Source of the DNA: Agrobacterium tumefaciens
GTDB taxonomy: Bacteria; Pseudomonadota; Alphaproteobacteria; Rhizobiales; Rhizobiaceae
Length of the DNA stretch: 64,000 nt
NCBI GenBank assembly: GCA_025559845.1
Contig: CP048470.1
Location: 472,001-536,000, forward strand
Direction of reading: 5' to 3'
The position numbers and the translations under genes were made by a program. The number at the start of each line of letters is the position of its first letter. The stretch's first letter is position 1. This document shows positions 8,080 to 15,933 of this stretch, in pieces. The notes beneath the pieces are model-generated. The model was given only the letters and a program-made list of their open reading frames with translations, ran no database searches and was not told where the DNA came from.

Positions 8080-8714
8080 GGTCGGGAAAGCCAACCGAGA
8101 AAACGGTTCTTGGCACTGTCGAAATGCGCCTCCATGGCAGCGGCGGCCCGGGGGGCGTCACGCTCCTCGATTGCGTCGATCACGGCAATATGCTCCCGGG
8201 CCTGATCGGCAAAACGATCATGGGTTCGGGTAATGGTACAGCGCCGTGCAATGCTGCGCAGTTCGTTCAACATCCCGGGAAGAAGTGCGAGGCCCGCGGC
8301 ATCTGCCACAGCCTCATGAAACCGGTCGTCATCCATCCAGAAATTGTCGAATGCAGTGTCCTTGCCGTCGGCATAATCCTGCATGACCACACGCGAGGTC
8401 TTCAAAGCGTCCGTGAACGGACGTTCTGCCGCACGCGCAGCGGCCGCTGCTTCCAGAAGCCGTCGGATCTGGATGATCTCGAGAAGCTGTTCCAGCGTGA
8501 CAGGCCGAACCATCAAGGCGCCATTGGCCAATCTGGAGACAACTCCCTCTTTTTCAAGTCGGGAAATGGCTGCCCTGAGCGGCGTGCGGGAAATACCGGA
8601 ATCACCTGCAAGCGTTCGCTCTGTCAAAAGGTCGCCCGCCTTGAACGTTCCTTGCAATATGCGCTGTTTGAGATCCTTGTAGGCCTGCTGAGCCAAGGTT
8701 TCCTTTTCACTCAT
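8076..8714 (-). CDS. GntR family transcriptional regulator, FCD subclass (first of two)
   Basis: 212 aa from the ATG at 8714, preceded by a G-rich ribosome site and 10 bp after the upstream stop; an in-frame ATG at 8744 would overlap that gene. The winged HTH covers residues about 5-70 (AYKDLKQRILQGTFKAGD, SRTPLRAAISRLEKEGVV), followed by the all-helical FCD ligand domain with metal-site candidates in MDDDRFHEAVADAAG and the late AREHIAVIDAI and AMEAHFDSA histidines. It is in the middle of the catabolic operon and is a candidate for the ATAC-N5-GTAT sites together with the second GntR at 10907. Ligand unknown; probably a carboxylic acid intermediate. Confidence 0.9.
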   Translation of the reverse strand: MSEKETLAQQAYKDLKQRILQGTFKAGDLLTERTLAGDSGISRTPLRAAISRLEKEGVVSRLANGALMVRPVTLEQLLEIIQIRRLLEAAAAARAAERPFTDALKTSRVVMQDYADGKDTAFDNFWMDDDRFHEAVADAAGLALLPGMLNELRSIARRCTITRTHDRFADQAREHIAVIDAIEERDAPRAAAAMEAHFDSAKNRFLGWLSRP

Positions 8715-8724
8715 GTCGCCCCCT

Positions 8725-9966
8725 TCAATGACCCGACCATGCACGGTGAAGAACCTGTACGGCCAATGCTAGATCGGCCGGGTTCATCGCCTCATCCGGA
8801 TTGTGGCTGCCATTCCAGTTACGCAGGAACACCATAACGGAATCCCAGCCAGCCTGTGCGAAGGCCGCCGCATCGTGGCCACCACCGGACAACATTGTCC
8901 GCGGTGAGAGGTTCATTTTTGCTGCGGCACCGGAAATTTCCGCGGCAAGACCGCTGGACAGTTTCGTTGGCTGGCTGCGAGATTGCGGCCCCAAAATGAA
9001 ACGCACACCCCTGGCCTTTTCAATGCGCGCGATCTCGTTGAGCAGGACAGTATCTACCCGGTCCAGAACCCTATCGTCGTCGCTTCGTATATCGACACAG
9101 AAATCCAGGCGACCCGGGACCTTGGCGAAGGCATGTTCACTGCTGGCCGCATCCACCCGGCCGAAGGTCACGGCGAGATCATCACCATCCTGCAAGACAC
9201 GCTCCCACGCTGTGTCCATACCCACGACGAGATCGGCAAACGCAAACACCGCATCTGACCTCGCTTCGCGCGGCGCACCGCCCGAATGTGCCCAGGCGCC
9301 CTCAATCGTTGCCTTGCGATAACGCAAACCGCCACGCACGCCGTGGACGATGCCGAAGGCTTCGCCAGCATTATCGAGGACTGGACCCTGCTCGATATGC
9401 AGCTCAACAAACCGCGCCGGCGCAAGGCCAGGCCCCCGCAGGACAGCCTCAGGATCGCCTCCAAGCTCGGCCATGTGATCGGCGAGTGTGCGTCCAGTAT
9501 CAGCCCGAAGCGCTTGCATTTCTGGTGCGGTCAGCCTGCCGAGTGCAGCACGCGAACCGACGTATGACACCGGAAACCAGACACTTTCTTCCGCCCGCGT
9601 TACCATCACCACTATATCGCTTGGCGGCACTTCACCGCTTTTGACGAATGCCGCGGCCAGTGCCACGGCGCCAGCCACGCCCGCCTGTCCGTCAAAAGCA
9701 CCGCCCATAGGCACGGTGTCGAGGTGAGAGCCAATATAAAGCGGCGGGGCGGTTCGATCCTTGCCCGGCAGGCGCGCAAACAGGTTTAGGGCCGGATCAC
9801 GCGTCACCTCGAGACCTAGCGCCTCGCATTCCACTGCAACAATCTGATGAGCCGCGCTTTCCAGTGCGCTGTAAGATGGACGGGTAAAGCCTGGTCCCGG
9901 TTCGGATATAGCATTGATGCGATCTATGAGCCGGTCGATCGTGTCCTTGATGAAAACCTCTGTCAT
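8725..9966 (-). CDS. M20 family N-carbamoyl-L-amino-acid/allantoate amidohydrolase type Zn enzyme
   Basis: 413 aa, standard for the AmaB/HyuC/AllC group. Metal ligands and motifs: YIGSHLDTVP (H81), GGAFDGQAGVAGAV (D92), the acidic pair in TRAEESVWFP (E126/E127), FVELHIEQGP (H190), and the last metal histidine in LSGGGHDAAAFAQ. The order differs from the hippuricase-like M20 at 708. These enzymes hydrolyse a ureido or amide bond of a carbamoyl amino acid or allantoate-like compound. The gene overlaps the dehydrogenase gene by 4 nt (ATGA). With the 5-oxoprolinase subunits and a D-amino-acid aminotransferase nearby, a role in opening or deblocking cyclic amino acid derivatives is likely, but the substrate is not determined. 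Confidence 0.88.
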   Translation of the reverse strand: MTEVFIKDTIDRLIDRINAISEPGPGFTRPSYSALESAAHQIVAVECEALGLEVTRDPALNLFARLPGKDRTAPPLYIGSHLDTVPMGGAFDGQAGVAGAVALAAAFVKSGEVPPSDIVVMVTRAEESVWFPVSYVGSRAALGRLTAPEMQALRADTGRTLADHMAELGGDPEAVLRGPGLAPARFVELHIEQGPVLDNAGEAFGIVHGVRGGLRYRKATIEGAWAHSGGAPREARSDAVFAFADLVVGMDTAWERVLQDGDDLAVTFGRVDAASSEHAFAKVPGRLDFCVDIRSDDDRVLDRVDTVLLNEIARIEKARGVRFILGPQSRSQPTKLSSGLAAEISGAAAKMNLSPRTMLSGGGHDAAAFAQAGWDSVMVFLRNWNGSHNPDEAMNPADLALAVQVLHRAWSGH

Positions 9967-10910
9967 GCCAGCAAACGCTCCGGTTCATTGAGTGCCGTCA
10001 CCGGACGTTCGCCAGAAAGCGCAGTCAAAACATGCCTTGCCGAGCCGATGGCCACGCGCTTCAAGGCTTCCAGCGTGGTTCCCCCGAGATGCGGTGTGAA
10101 GATCACCCGTCCGCTGGCAGCAAGAGGACCAATCGGTGCATCGTGGGAATAAACATCCAGCCCCGCAGCTGAGATACGGCCGTCGGCGACGGCATCAGCC
10201 AACGCGCTCTCGTCGATCAGACCGGCACGCGCTGTGTTGATCAAAATGGCCCCTTTCTTGATCATGGAAAGGGCGTGTTGGCCAATCAATTCACGGGTCT
10301 CCTGCCTGAGGGGGGTGTGAAGCGACACCAGATCGCATTGGCGCAACCCATCCTCGAGTGTTGGCGCCCGCTCGAAACCGTCGATGTCGGCAACGCGTGG
10401 CGAATATACGAGAACGCGCATGTCCAGTGCCGCTTTCAGCATCTTGCCGAGGCCTGCACCTGTGGCGCCCCAACCAACGATAAGTGCCGTTTTTCCAGAC
10501 AGCTCCGAAAAGGTCTCACGCTCGCGAAAACCGAAAAGGCCGGCACGCTCATCACGATCAGCTGCGGCTATACCACGGGCGGCCGCAAGCGCCAGCCCGA
10601 GTGCCAGTTCGGAAACAGAGCGAGCATTGGCGCCAGGTGTGTTGCAGACCAGGATTCCTCTTGCCGTCGCTGCCTCCTTATCGACCGCGTCGTGCCCGGC
10701 ACCATGTACCACGATAACCCGCAGCCGATCGGCCGCCTGTATCGCTTCGGCCGACAAACCTCTGTCCCGCGTGATAACGGCATCGCACCCCTGGATGTAG
10801 TGCGACACCACGGCCATGTCAGGGCTCGGGCATATCACCGGTTCAACGCCTGCGGCTTTCAAAATCTCCAGACCGTCGGAGTGGACCGGTTGGACAATAA
10901 GACACTTCAT
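9963..10910 (-). CDS. D-isomer-specific 2-hydroxyacid dehydrogenase family protein
   Basis: 315 aa. The nucleotide fold is seen at TALIVGWGATGAGLG (141-155), the substrate arginine in NTARAGLID (R228) and the general-acid histidine in FTPHLGG (H274). The catalytic glutamate normally found in DVFE is not there: the segment reads DVYSHDAP with Ser255 at that place, so activity may be altered. Family role: NAD(P)-linked reduction of 2-oxo acids or oxidation of D-2-hydroxy acids. ATGA overlaps with both neighbours put it firmly within the operon. It could reduce the 2-oxo acid made by the D-amino-acid aminotransferase (inference). Confidence 0.85.
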   Translation of the reverse strand: MKCLIVQPVHSDGLEILKAAGVEPVICPSPDMAVVSHYIQGCDAVITRDRGLSAEAIQAADRLRVIVVHGAGHDAVDKEAATARGILVCNTPGANARSVSELALGLALAAARGIAAADRDERAGLFGFRERETFSELSGKTALIVGWGATGAGLGKMLKAALDMRVLVYSPRVADIDGFERAPTLEDGLRQCDLVSLHTPLRQETRELIGQHALSMIKKGAILINTARAGLIDESALADAVADGRISAAGLDVYSHDAPIGPLAASGRVIFTPHLGGTTLEALKRVAIGSARHVLTALSGERPVTALNEPERLLA

Positions 10911-11557
10911 CCCTCGTCTGTCCTTTCGGGAAATTGCTCCAGTTTAGCGAGAACGGCATCACGCGCATGTACGATGTGGTCTGCCATCATCCGGCCGGCC
11001 TCATCTCCACGGCCGTCACGCAATGCCGCAATCATGGCTAGATGCTCATCGCAGCTTTTCAGAAACCGGTCCGGAACCTGCGTGTGGTCAAACATGCAGG
11101 TGCGACGGCGCAAATCCTCGATCATAGCCGCCATTGTCTCGCTGCCCGTAGAAAAGGCGATCGTGCGGTGAAACTCGTCATCCACCTGACGCTGCTCATC
11201 ATCCTCACCCGGGCCGTTCTGCTGCAGGTGCCTGACACGCGCCTCCAGACTATCAAGGATGGTTGGCGCGACCATCGTTGCGTGCCGCGCACAATAGGAT
11301 TCAAGCACCTGTCGTAAAAAGAAGATTTCCTTGACTTCCTCAGAACTTAACTTGCGGACCCTCAGAAACCGGCCATCCTGTGAGACCAAACCTTCCGCCT
11401 CGATACGCTTGATCGCCTCGCGTACGGGTGTGCGGGACATTTCAAGCACTTCGCCCAGCTTGGCCTCCTGCAAAGCGTCGCCTGGCGTCAAAGCGCCTGA
11501 CAGGATCATCTGGATGATTTTGCCATAGGCTTGCTTTGCAAGCGGTTGCGTCGTCAT
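10907..11557 (-). CDS. GntR family transcriptional regulator, FCD subclass (second of two)
   Basis: 216 aa. HTH at residues about 8-70 (AYGKIIQMILSGALTPGD, MSRTPVREAIKRIEAEGLV) followed by FCD helices (FFLRQVLESYCARHA, DDEFHRTIAFSTGSE, CDEHLAMIAALRDG, MADHIVHARDA) containing the conserved Asp/His metal positions. The gene is chained by ATGA overlaps between pxpC and the dehydrogenase. Because it is the third gene of the transcript whose promoter carries the ATAC-N5-GTAT palindrome, autoregulation is plausible. Which of the two GntR proteins recognises which site cannot be decided by reading. Confidence 0.9.
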   Translation of the reverse strand: MTTQPLAKQAYGKIIQMILSGALTPGDALQEAKLGEVLEMSRTPVREAIKRIEAEGLVSQDGRFLRVRKLSSEEVKEIFFLRQVLESYCARHATMVAPTILDSLEARVRHLQQNGPGEDDEQRQVDDEFHRTIAFSTGSETMAAMIEDLRRRTCMFDHTQVPDRFLKSCDEHLAMIAALRDGRGDEAGRMMADHIVHARDAVLAKLEQFPERTDEG

Positions 11558-12522
11558 GACATGTCTCCTCGAACATTTTGCCGGTTCGGCTTTGTTACCA
11601 GATTCCCCAACACGTTGCGCAACGCAGCACGCTCGGAAATCAGCAACGCCTCCGCCTCATCTTGCGACACGTAGTTGAACCGCACGCTGCGGCCGCTTGT
11701 AACCTGCGCAAGCCTTGGGAGATCGACGGATGCAACCGTGCCTATCTTCGGATAACCACCTGTGGTCTGCCGCTCCGCCATCAACACGATCGGCCGGCCG
11801 GATGACGGAACCTGAATGGAACCGGCAGACGTCCCGTCGGAAACGATGTCATGGCCACGCTCGGCATGAATTTCCTGTCCATCCAGCATTTGTGCCATCC
11901 GGTCTCGCGCAGCAGAAACAATGAAGTCCGCCTGTGTGAAGGCCTTGCGTGTCTCTGCTGAGAAATAGTCGTCCTGTGGACCCGGGACGACCCTGATCGG
12001 GCGCACTGATCGTCTCCACATACCACTCAACGCCATTTCGTTTTTCGAATGGGCTTCGTGAAGAGACAGGCGATCTCCTGCCTGCAGCCGGCGGCCGTCC
12101 AAGCCACCAACACCGCTGCGCAAGTGTGTGGAGAGCGAGCCAAGCACGGATGGCAAGTCTATGCCACCCGCGAACGCCAGATACCCCCACACGCAGTCGC
12201 GCAAAGCACCGATATGCAATTGCTGCCCCGGCTCCATCCTGTAGCTTTCCCACGGGTGCAGGGCCGTCCCATCGAGATGAATGCTGACATCGCCGCCCGT
12301 TACCGAGAACAGTGCAGGTTGCGAGACGGAAAACATGCCGCCAACGCCGGCGAACTCCAGAGCGGCCGCATTGCCATGATTGCCGACGAGTGCATTGGCA
12401 ATCCGGAAAGAAGGCGTATCCATTGGGCCGCAGCCGGAAACGCCAGCATGATGCAGCCCTTTCCGCCCAAGATCCTGAACGGTCGCCATCGGCCCGACCT
12501 GATGAACATCAAGCACATTCAT
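11554..12522 (-). CDS. pxpC: 5-oxoprolinase subunit C (biotin-dependent carboxyltransferase-like)
   Basis: 322 aa, matching PxpC/KipA length. Typical segments: TVQDLGRKGLHHAGVSGCGPMD at residues about 14-35, NALVGNHGNAAALEF, HLRSGVGGLDGRRLQAGD, and near the end MAERQTTGGYPKIGTVASVD. In bacteria PxpA, PxpB and PxpC together hydrolyse 5-oxoproline to glutamate with ATP. It overlaps pxpB by 4 nt (ATGA) and the GntR gene by 4 nt. The pxpA partner is on the other strand at 13476. Within a cluster for amides and D-amino acids the complex might act on another lactam. Confidence 0.93.
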   Translation of the reverse strand: MNVLDVHQVGPMATVQDLGRKGLHHAGVSGCGPMDTPSFRIANALVGNHGNAAALEFAGVGGMFSVSQPALFSVTGGDVSIHLDGTALHPWESYRMEPGQQLHIGALRDCVWGYLAFAGGIDLPSVLGSLSTHLRSGVGGLDGRRLQAGDRLSLHEAHSKNEMALSGMWRRSVRPIRVVPGPQDDYFSAETRKAFTQADFIVSAARDRMAQMLDGQEIHAERGHDIVSDGTSAGSIQVPSSGRPIVLMAERQTTGGYPKIGTVASVDLPRLAQVTSGRSVRFNYVSQDEAEALLISERAALRNVLGNLVTKPNRQNVRGDMS

Positions 12523-13283
12523 GGCTGCAAACCCATGATGTTTTCACCTGCGGCGATAGCGCGATCGAGGTCAGCCCCCTCGCTCTCGCTGACAGGACGA
12601 AATCGAACACGGTCACCCGCTTTCAACAGGAAGGGATGAAGCCGTTGCGGGTCAAAAAGCTTGAGCGGGGTACGGCCGATGAAACGCCAGCCACTTGGCC
12701 CGGCAACCGAGTTGACGCTCGCCTGCTTGCCGCCGATACCAACGGCACCCGCCTCGATGCGTTGACGCGGCGTCGCAAGGCGCGGTGTGTGCAGGGCCTC
12801 CGGCAAGCCGCCGAGATAAGCAAATCCTGGAGCAAAACCAATCATGTAGACGCGGTACTCGGCAGAGCTGTGCATCTGGATAAGGGCATCGGGCGACAGG
12901 CCCTTCATTCCCGCCAACTCTTCGAGATCAAGACCGACGGTTCCGCCATAGACGACGGGAATTTCGAATTGACGGGACGGACGCGCATCCGCAATCAGCG
13001 AGGACAGACGCTGCAGCAATGCTCCAGAAAGCATCCGGCCCCGAACGATTTCAGGATCATACATTACCATCAGTGATCGGTAGGTCGGAACAAGCTCGTC
13101 AATTCCGTCGATGGGATTTTCGGCAAGATCATCAGCAAGAGCAATAACGCGCGCGCTTACGCTTTCATCGATCTCGTCGGACAATTCAACAGATATGGCG
13201 CTATCACCGCAAGCAAGAATGCGCGGAAACTTGTCAGCCTCTCGAATCCGTATTTCCTTACCGGTCATGCACGCTCGATTCAC
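12519..13283 (-). CDS. pxpB: 5-oxoprolinase subunit B (KipI-like)
   Basis: 254 aa. Motifs of the KipI/PxpB family: GDSAISVELSDEID near residue 28, VPTYRSLMVMYDP, YRVYMIGFAPGFAYLGGLPE around residue 150, and SVNSVAGPSGWRFIGRTP. The protein partners with PxpC as the kinase-like half of 5-oxoprolinase. It is the first gene of the eight-gene minus operon. The ATG at 13283 follows a region with TTGACA on the minus strand (13329-13324) and the operator palindrome (13312-13324) immediately downstream of it. An N-terminal extension of about 20 residues (MNRACMTGKEIRIREAD) precedes the conserved part, so an internal start is possible. Confidence 0.92.
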   Translation of the reverse strand: MNRACMTGKEIRIREADKFPRILACGDSAISVELSDEIDESVSARVIALADDLAENPIDGIDELVPTYRSLMVMYDPEIVRGRMLSGALLQRLSSLIADARPSRQFEIPVVYGGTVGLDLEELAGMKGLSPDALIQMHSSAEYRVYMIGFAPGFAYLGGLPEALHTPRLATPRQRIEAGAVGIGGKQASVNSVAGPSGWRFIGRTPLKLFDPQRLHPFLLKAGDRVRFRPVSESEGADLDRAIAAGENIMGLQP

Positions 13284-13308
13284 GATCTTAGTTTCATCAA
13301 TGTATTTC

Positions 13309-13329
13309 AGTATACCACCAGTATGTCAA
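13309..13329 (-). promoter_or_regulatory. GntR-type operator in the pxpB operon promoter
   Basis: ATACCACCAGTAT (13312-13324) has ATAC/GTAT arms around five bases. On the minus strand it starts within a TTGACA (-35 candidate, 13329-13324) and includes TATACT (13314-13309). A repressor here would cover the core promoter. The companion site 89 bp away faces pxpA, and a third copy precedes the DapA-like gene. Confidence 0.65.
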
Positions 13330-13387
13330 CGCTGGCATTATGGTGAAGCGCTCGGCCCCTGAATCTGAAAGCACACGACAAGCTCGC

Positions 13388-13416
13388 TTGAGTTTTGAGT
13401 ATACCACCTGTATGTC
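13388..13416 (+). promoter_or_regulatory. GntR-type operator in the pxpA promoter
   Basis: ATACCACCTGTAT (13401-13413) repeats the ATAC-N5-GTAT core. It lies in the spacer between a possible -35 TTGAGT (13388-13393) and a weak -10 TATGTC (13411-13416) of pxpA. Centre-to-centre distance to the pxpB-side site is 89 bp. Confidence 0.6.
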
Positions 13417-13475
13417 CGAATGGATACATCTGCGGCACGCTTCGCGAAACGCTCAACAATAAGGGGAACCGACCG

Positions 13476-14249
13476 ATGGCAACAATCGATCTGAACTGCG
13501 ACATGGGCGAAAGCTTCGGCGCCTGGACGATGGGCGAGGATGCAATCATGATGGAGCTGATCACCAGCGCCAACATTGCCTGCGGCTTCCATGCCGGAGA
13601 TCCGGTCGTGATGCGCGACAGCATCCTGGCAGCCAAGGCACGCGGCGTTTCCATCGGCGCCCACCCGTCATTCATGGATCTTTACGGTTTCGGTCGACGC
13701 CGCATCTACGGCGAACGCCCCGCCGATGTGGAAGCGCAACTGATTTATCAGATCGCTGCAATGCAGGGCATGGCAACATCGCTTTCCTGGCCCATGACGC
13801 ACGTCAAAACCCATGGTGCGCTGGGCAACATCGCCGCCATTGAACCCGAACTTGCCAAGGTCTGCGTGAGCGCCATCAAGGCTGTCGATCCGTCGCTAAC
13901 CTTTATCACCCTACCTTACTCCGAAACCATGAAAGCAGCCGAGAAAGCCGGTCTGCGTGTCGCCTGCGAAGTCTACGCCGATCGTACCTATGACGATAAT
14001 GGCATGCTGACCTCGCGACAGACCGAAGGCGCAGTCATTCACGATCCGGCGCAAAGCGTCGAGCAGGTCTTGTCGATGGTCTGCGACGGGATTATTCCAA
14101 CGACGGGCGGCAAGAAACTGCCGGTGGAGGCTGCAACGATCTGCGTTCATGGCGACACCCGCGGCGCGGCGGAAACTGCGCGCGCACTCCGCACGACATT
14201 AACACGGCACGGGCTGGAATTTGCCCCCTTCGCCAAACCAAACATCTGA
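13476..14249 (+). CDS. pxpA: 5-oxoprolinase subunit A (LamB/YcsF family)
   Basis: 257 aa from the ATG at 13476, with AAGGGG at 13461-13466 as ribosome site; in-frame codons upstream run into the promoter. Diagnostic N-terminus ATIDLNCDMGESFG, then SANIACGFHAGDPVV, GAHPSFMDLYGFGRR, HVKTHGALGNIA and CVHGDTRGA near the end. With PxpB and PxpC it makes ATP-dependent 5-oxoprolinase. It is transcribed divergently from pxpBC, an unusual split, and is followed after 14 bp by the D-amino-acid aminotransferase gene. Confidence 0.94.
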   Translation: MATIDLNCDMGESFGAWTMGEDAIMMELITSANIACGFHAGDPVVMRDSILAAKARGVSIGAHPSFMDLYGFGRRRIYGERPADVEAQLIYQIAAMQGMATSLSWPMTHVKTHGALGNIAAIEPELAKVCVSAIKAVDPSLTFITLPYSETMKAAEKAGLRVACEVYADRTYDDNGMLTSRQTEGAVIHDPAQSVEQVLSMVCDGIIPTTGGKKLPVEAATICVHGDTRGAAETARALRTTLTRHGLEFAPFAKPNI

Positions 14250-14263
14250 ACCGGAGATCCGCA

Positions 14264-15118
14264 TTGACACGTACAGTTTACCTGAATGGAGAATGGCTTC
14301 CCGAGGCCGAGGCAAAGGTTTCAATTTTTGACCGCGGCTTCCTTTTCGCCGACGCCATTTATGAGGTCACTGCCGTCATCGGCGGCAAGCTCATCGACTA
14401 TGCCGGCCACTCCGCACGCCTGCAACGATCCCTCTCCGAACTTGGCCTGACCAACCCGCTTTCGGCAGATGATCTGCTTACGGTTCACAGGGAGATCGTG
14501 CGCCTCAACAATATCGATGAAGGCCTCATCTATCTTCAGATTTCGCGCGGCGTCGCTGATCGCGACTTTGCATTTCCGGTCGACGCCAAACCTACAATTA
14601 CACTGTTTACTCAGGCCAAGCCTGTTCTGAACAATCCGCGCAGTGCGACAGGAATAAGCATCGCCACAGTGCCTGACAGACGATGGGAGCGACGCGACAT
14701 CAAGACCGTTCAGTTGCTTTACCCGTCAATGGCGAAGATGGAGGCGCTTTCTCGCGGCGCAGACGATGCCTGGCTTGTCGAAGACGGCTACGTAACCGAA
14801 GGCAGTGCTGCAAATGCGCATATCATCAAGAAGGACGGCACACTTGTCACCCGGGAGCTCTCCACTGCTCTTCTGCATGGCATCACCCGCGCCAGTATTC
14901 TAGACCTCGCCGTACAGGCAGGAATTCCGGTTGAAGAGCGTACCTTTACGGTGGAAGAAGCGAAGGAGGCGGCGGAAGCCTTTGTGACATCGGCAACCAA
15001 TTTTGCCACCTCCGTCGTCAAAATCGACGACACAACGATTGCGGACGGGAAACCCGGCCCGATCGCTGCCAAATTGCGCGATCTCTACATTGGAAGCAGA
15101 CTTGCCTCTGCAATCTGA
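14264..15118 (+). CDS. dat: D-amino-acid aminotransferase (class IV PLP enzyme)
   Basis: 284 aa. Fold-type IV motifs: FDRGFLFADAIYEV (22-35), PLP lysine K147 in RRDIKTVQLL, and YVTEGSAANAHI with E179 holding the pyridine nitrogen. The DIK context is that of Bacillus-type D-amino-acid transaminase more than of branched-chain IlvE. It converts D-amino acids plus 2-oxoglutarate or pyruvate to 2-oxo acids and D-Glu or D-Ala. Start is a TTG at 14264 after CCGGAG, 14 bp from pxpA, so both share the GntR-controlled promoter. A linked role is plausible: the transaminase yields D-glutamate, or handles the D-amino acid released by the amidohydrolases. Confidence 0.87.
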   Translation: MTRTVYLNGEWLPEAEAKVSIFDRGFLFADAIYEVTAVIGGKLIDYAGHSARLQRSLSELGLTNPLSADDLLTVHREIVRLNNIDEGLIYLQISRGVADRDFAFPVDAKPTITLFTQAKPVLNNPRSATGISIATVPDRRWERRDIKTVQLLYPSMAKMEALSRGADDAWLVEDGYVTEGSAANAHIIKKDGTLVTRELSTALLHGITRASILDLAVQAGIPVEERTFTVEEAKEAAEAFVTSATNFATSVVKIDDTTIADGKPGPIAAKLRDLYIGSRLASAI

Positions 15119-15140
15119 GCGTTTGCCAGACAATCATCTT

Positions 15141-15167
15141 GAGGGTCGGCGCGACAGCGCCGCCCTC
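15141..15167 (+). terminator. Hairpin after dat
   Basis: GAGGG/CCCTC and GGCGC/GCGCC pair around a GACA loop (15141-15167) with small internal bulges, 22 bp after the dat stop. GC-rich stem without T-run; a weak or Rho-assisted terminator. Confidence 0.5.
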
Positions 15168-15234
15168 GCTATCGCCTGTACGTGACCCCCTCCATAAACG
15201 CAGGCGCCTCACTCTTTGGAGAAAATTATCTTGA

Positions 15235-15260
15235 TTAAATACCAACCAGTCTGTATTTAA
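15235..15260. promoter_or_regulatory. Palindromic operator ahead of the TetR gene
   Basis: TTAAATAC (15235-15242) and GTATTTAA (15253-15260) are perfect 8-bp inverted arms around a 10-bp spacer that itself contains ACCAG. It ends 21 bp before the TetR start codon, a classical autoregulation position. Note that its inner bases ATAC and GTAT resemble the GntR sites but with a longer spacer. Confidence 0.65.
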
Positions 15261-15281
15261 TTTCTTCAGAGGAGATTGAGG

Positions 15282-15905
15282 ATGGCACGCAGGCAAAATC
15301 CATCGACGAGACCAAGTCTGCTGGAGGCAGCCTTTTCCGTTATCCGAACCAAAGGCTATACCGCGACAACGGTTGATGACGTCTGCGCAAAAGCCGACTT
15401 GTCAAAGGGTGCGTTCTTCCATCATTTCTCCAGCAAGGAAGAAATGGCGGTTGCCGCGGCGGACCACTGGTCAGAAGTCACGGGAGCAGTATTTGAAGCA
15501 GCACCCTATCACAGGGCCGCCGACCCACTTGATCGCCTGCTGGCCTATATCGAGTTCCGAAAGCATCTGATCGCAGGAGAACTCCCTGATTTCACCTGCT
15601 TTGTCGGCACGATGGCGCAAGAAGTCTACGAAACGAGCATGCCGATCCGGCAAGCCTGCTGGAATAGCATTTCGGGTCATGCCGACACACTCATTACCGA
15701 CATCAAGGCTGCCATGGCTGAACATCGGGAGATCGGTTCATTTACGGCAGAAAGCCTCGCCCTGCACATCCAGGCCGCCATCCAGGGCTCATTCATTCTC
15801 GCCAAGGCAAGTGGCGACCCGAAGCAAGCCGTCGAAAGCCTTGGCCATCTCTACCGGTATATCGAGCTATTGTTTGGCCGGCCGAGGGCCGGCCAAAAAA
15901 ATTGA
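15282..15905 (+). CDS. TetR family transcriptional regulator
   Basis: 207 aa from the ATG at 15282 behind AGAGGAG; a TTG at 15276 is the alternative. The N-terminal HTH is clear: LLEAAFSVIRTKGYTATTVDDVCAKADLSKGAFFHHFSSKEE in residues about 12-55, split here by family-typical turns. The C-terminal half (CFVGTMAQEVYETSMPIRQAC) is of the AcrR/TetR_C type seen beside small-molecule stress genes. It is probably an autorepressor via the palindrome 21 bp upstream and likely also controls the SRPBCC gene 28 bp downstream. Confidence 0.92.
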   Translation: MARRQNPSTRPSLLEAAFSVIRTKGYTATTVDDVCAKADLSKGAFFHHFSSKEEMAVAAADHWSEVTGAVFEAAPYHRAADPLDRLLAYIEFRKHLIAGELPDFTCFVGTMAQEVYETSMPIRQACWNSISGHADTLITDIKAAMAEHREIGSFTAESLALHIQAAIQGSFILAKASGDPKQAVESLGHLYRYIELLFGRPRAGQKN

Positions 15906-15933
15906 CTGACCTTGAAACCAATGGGAGGAAATC

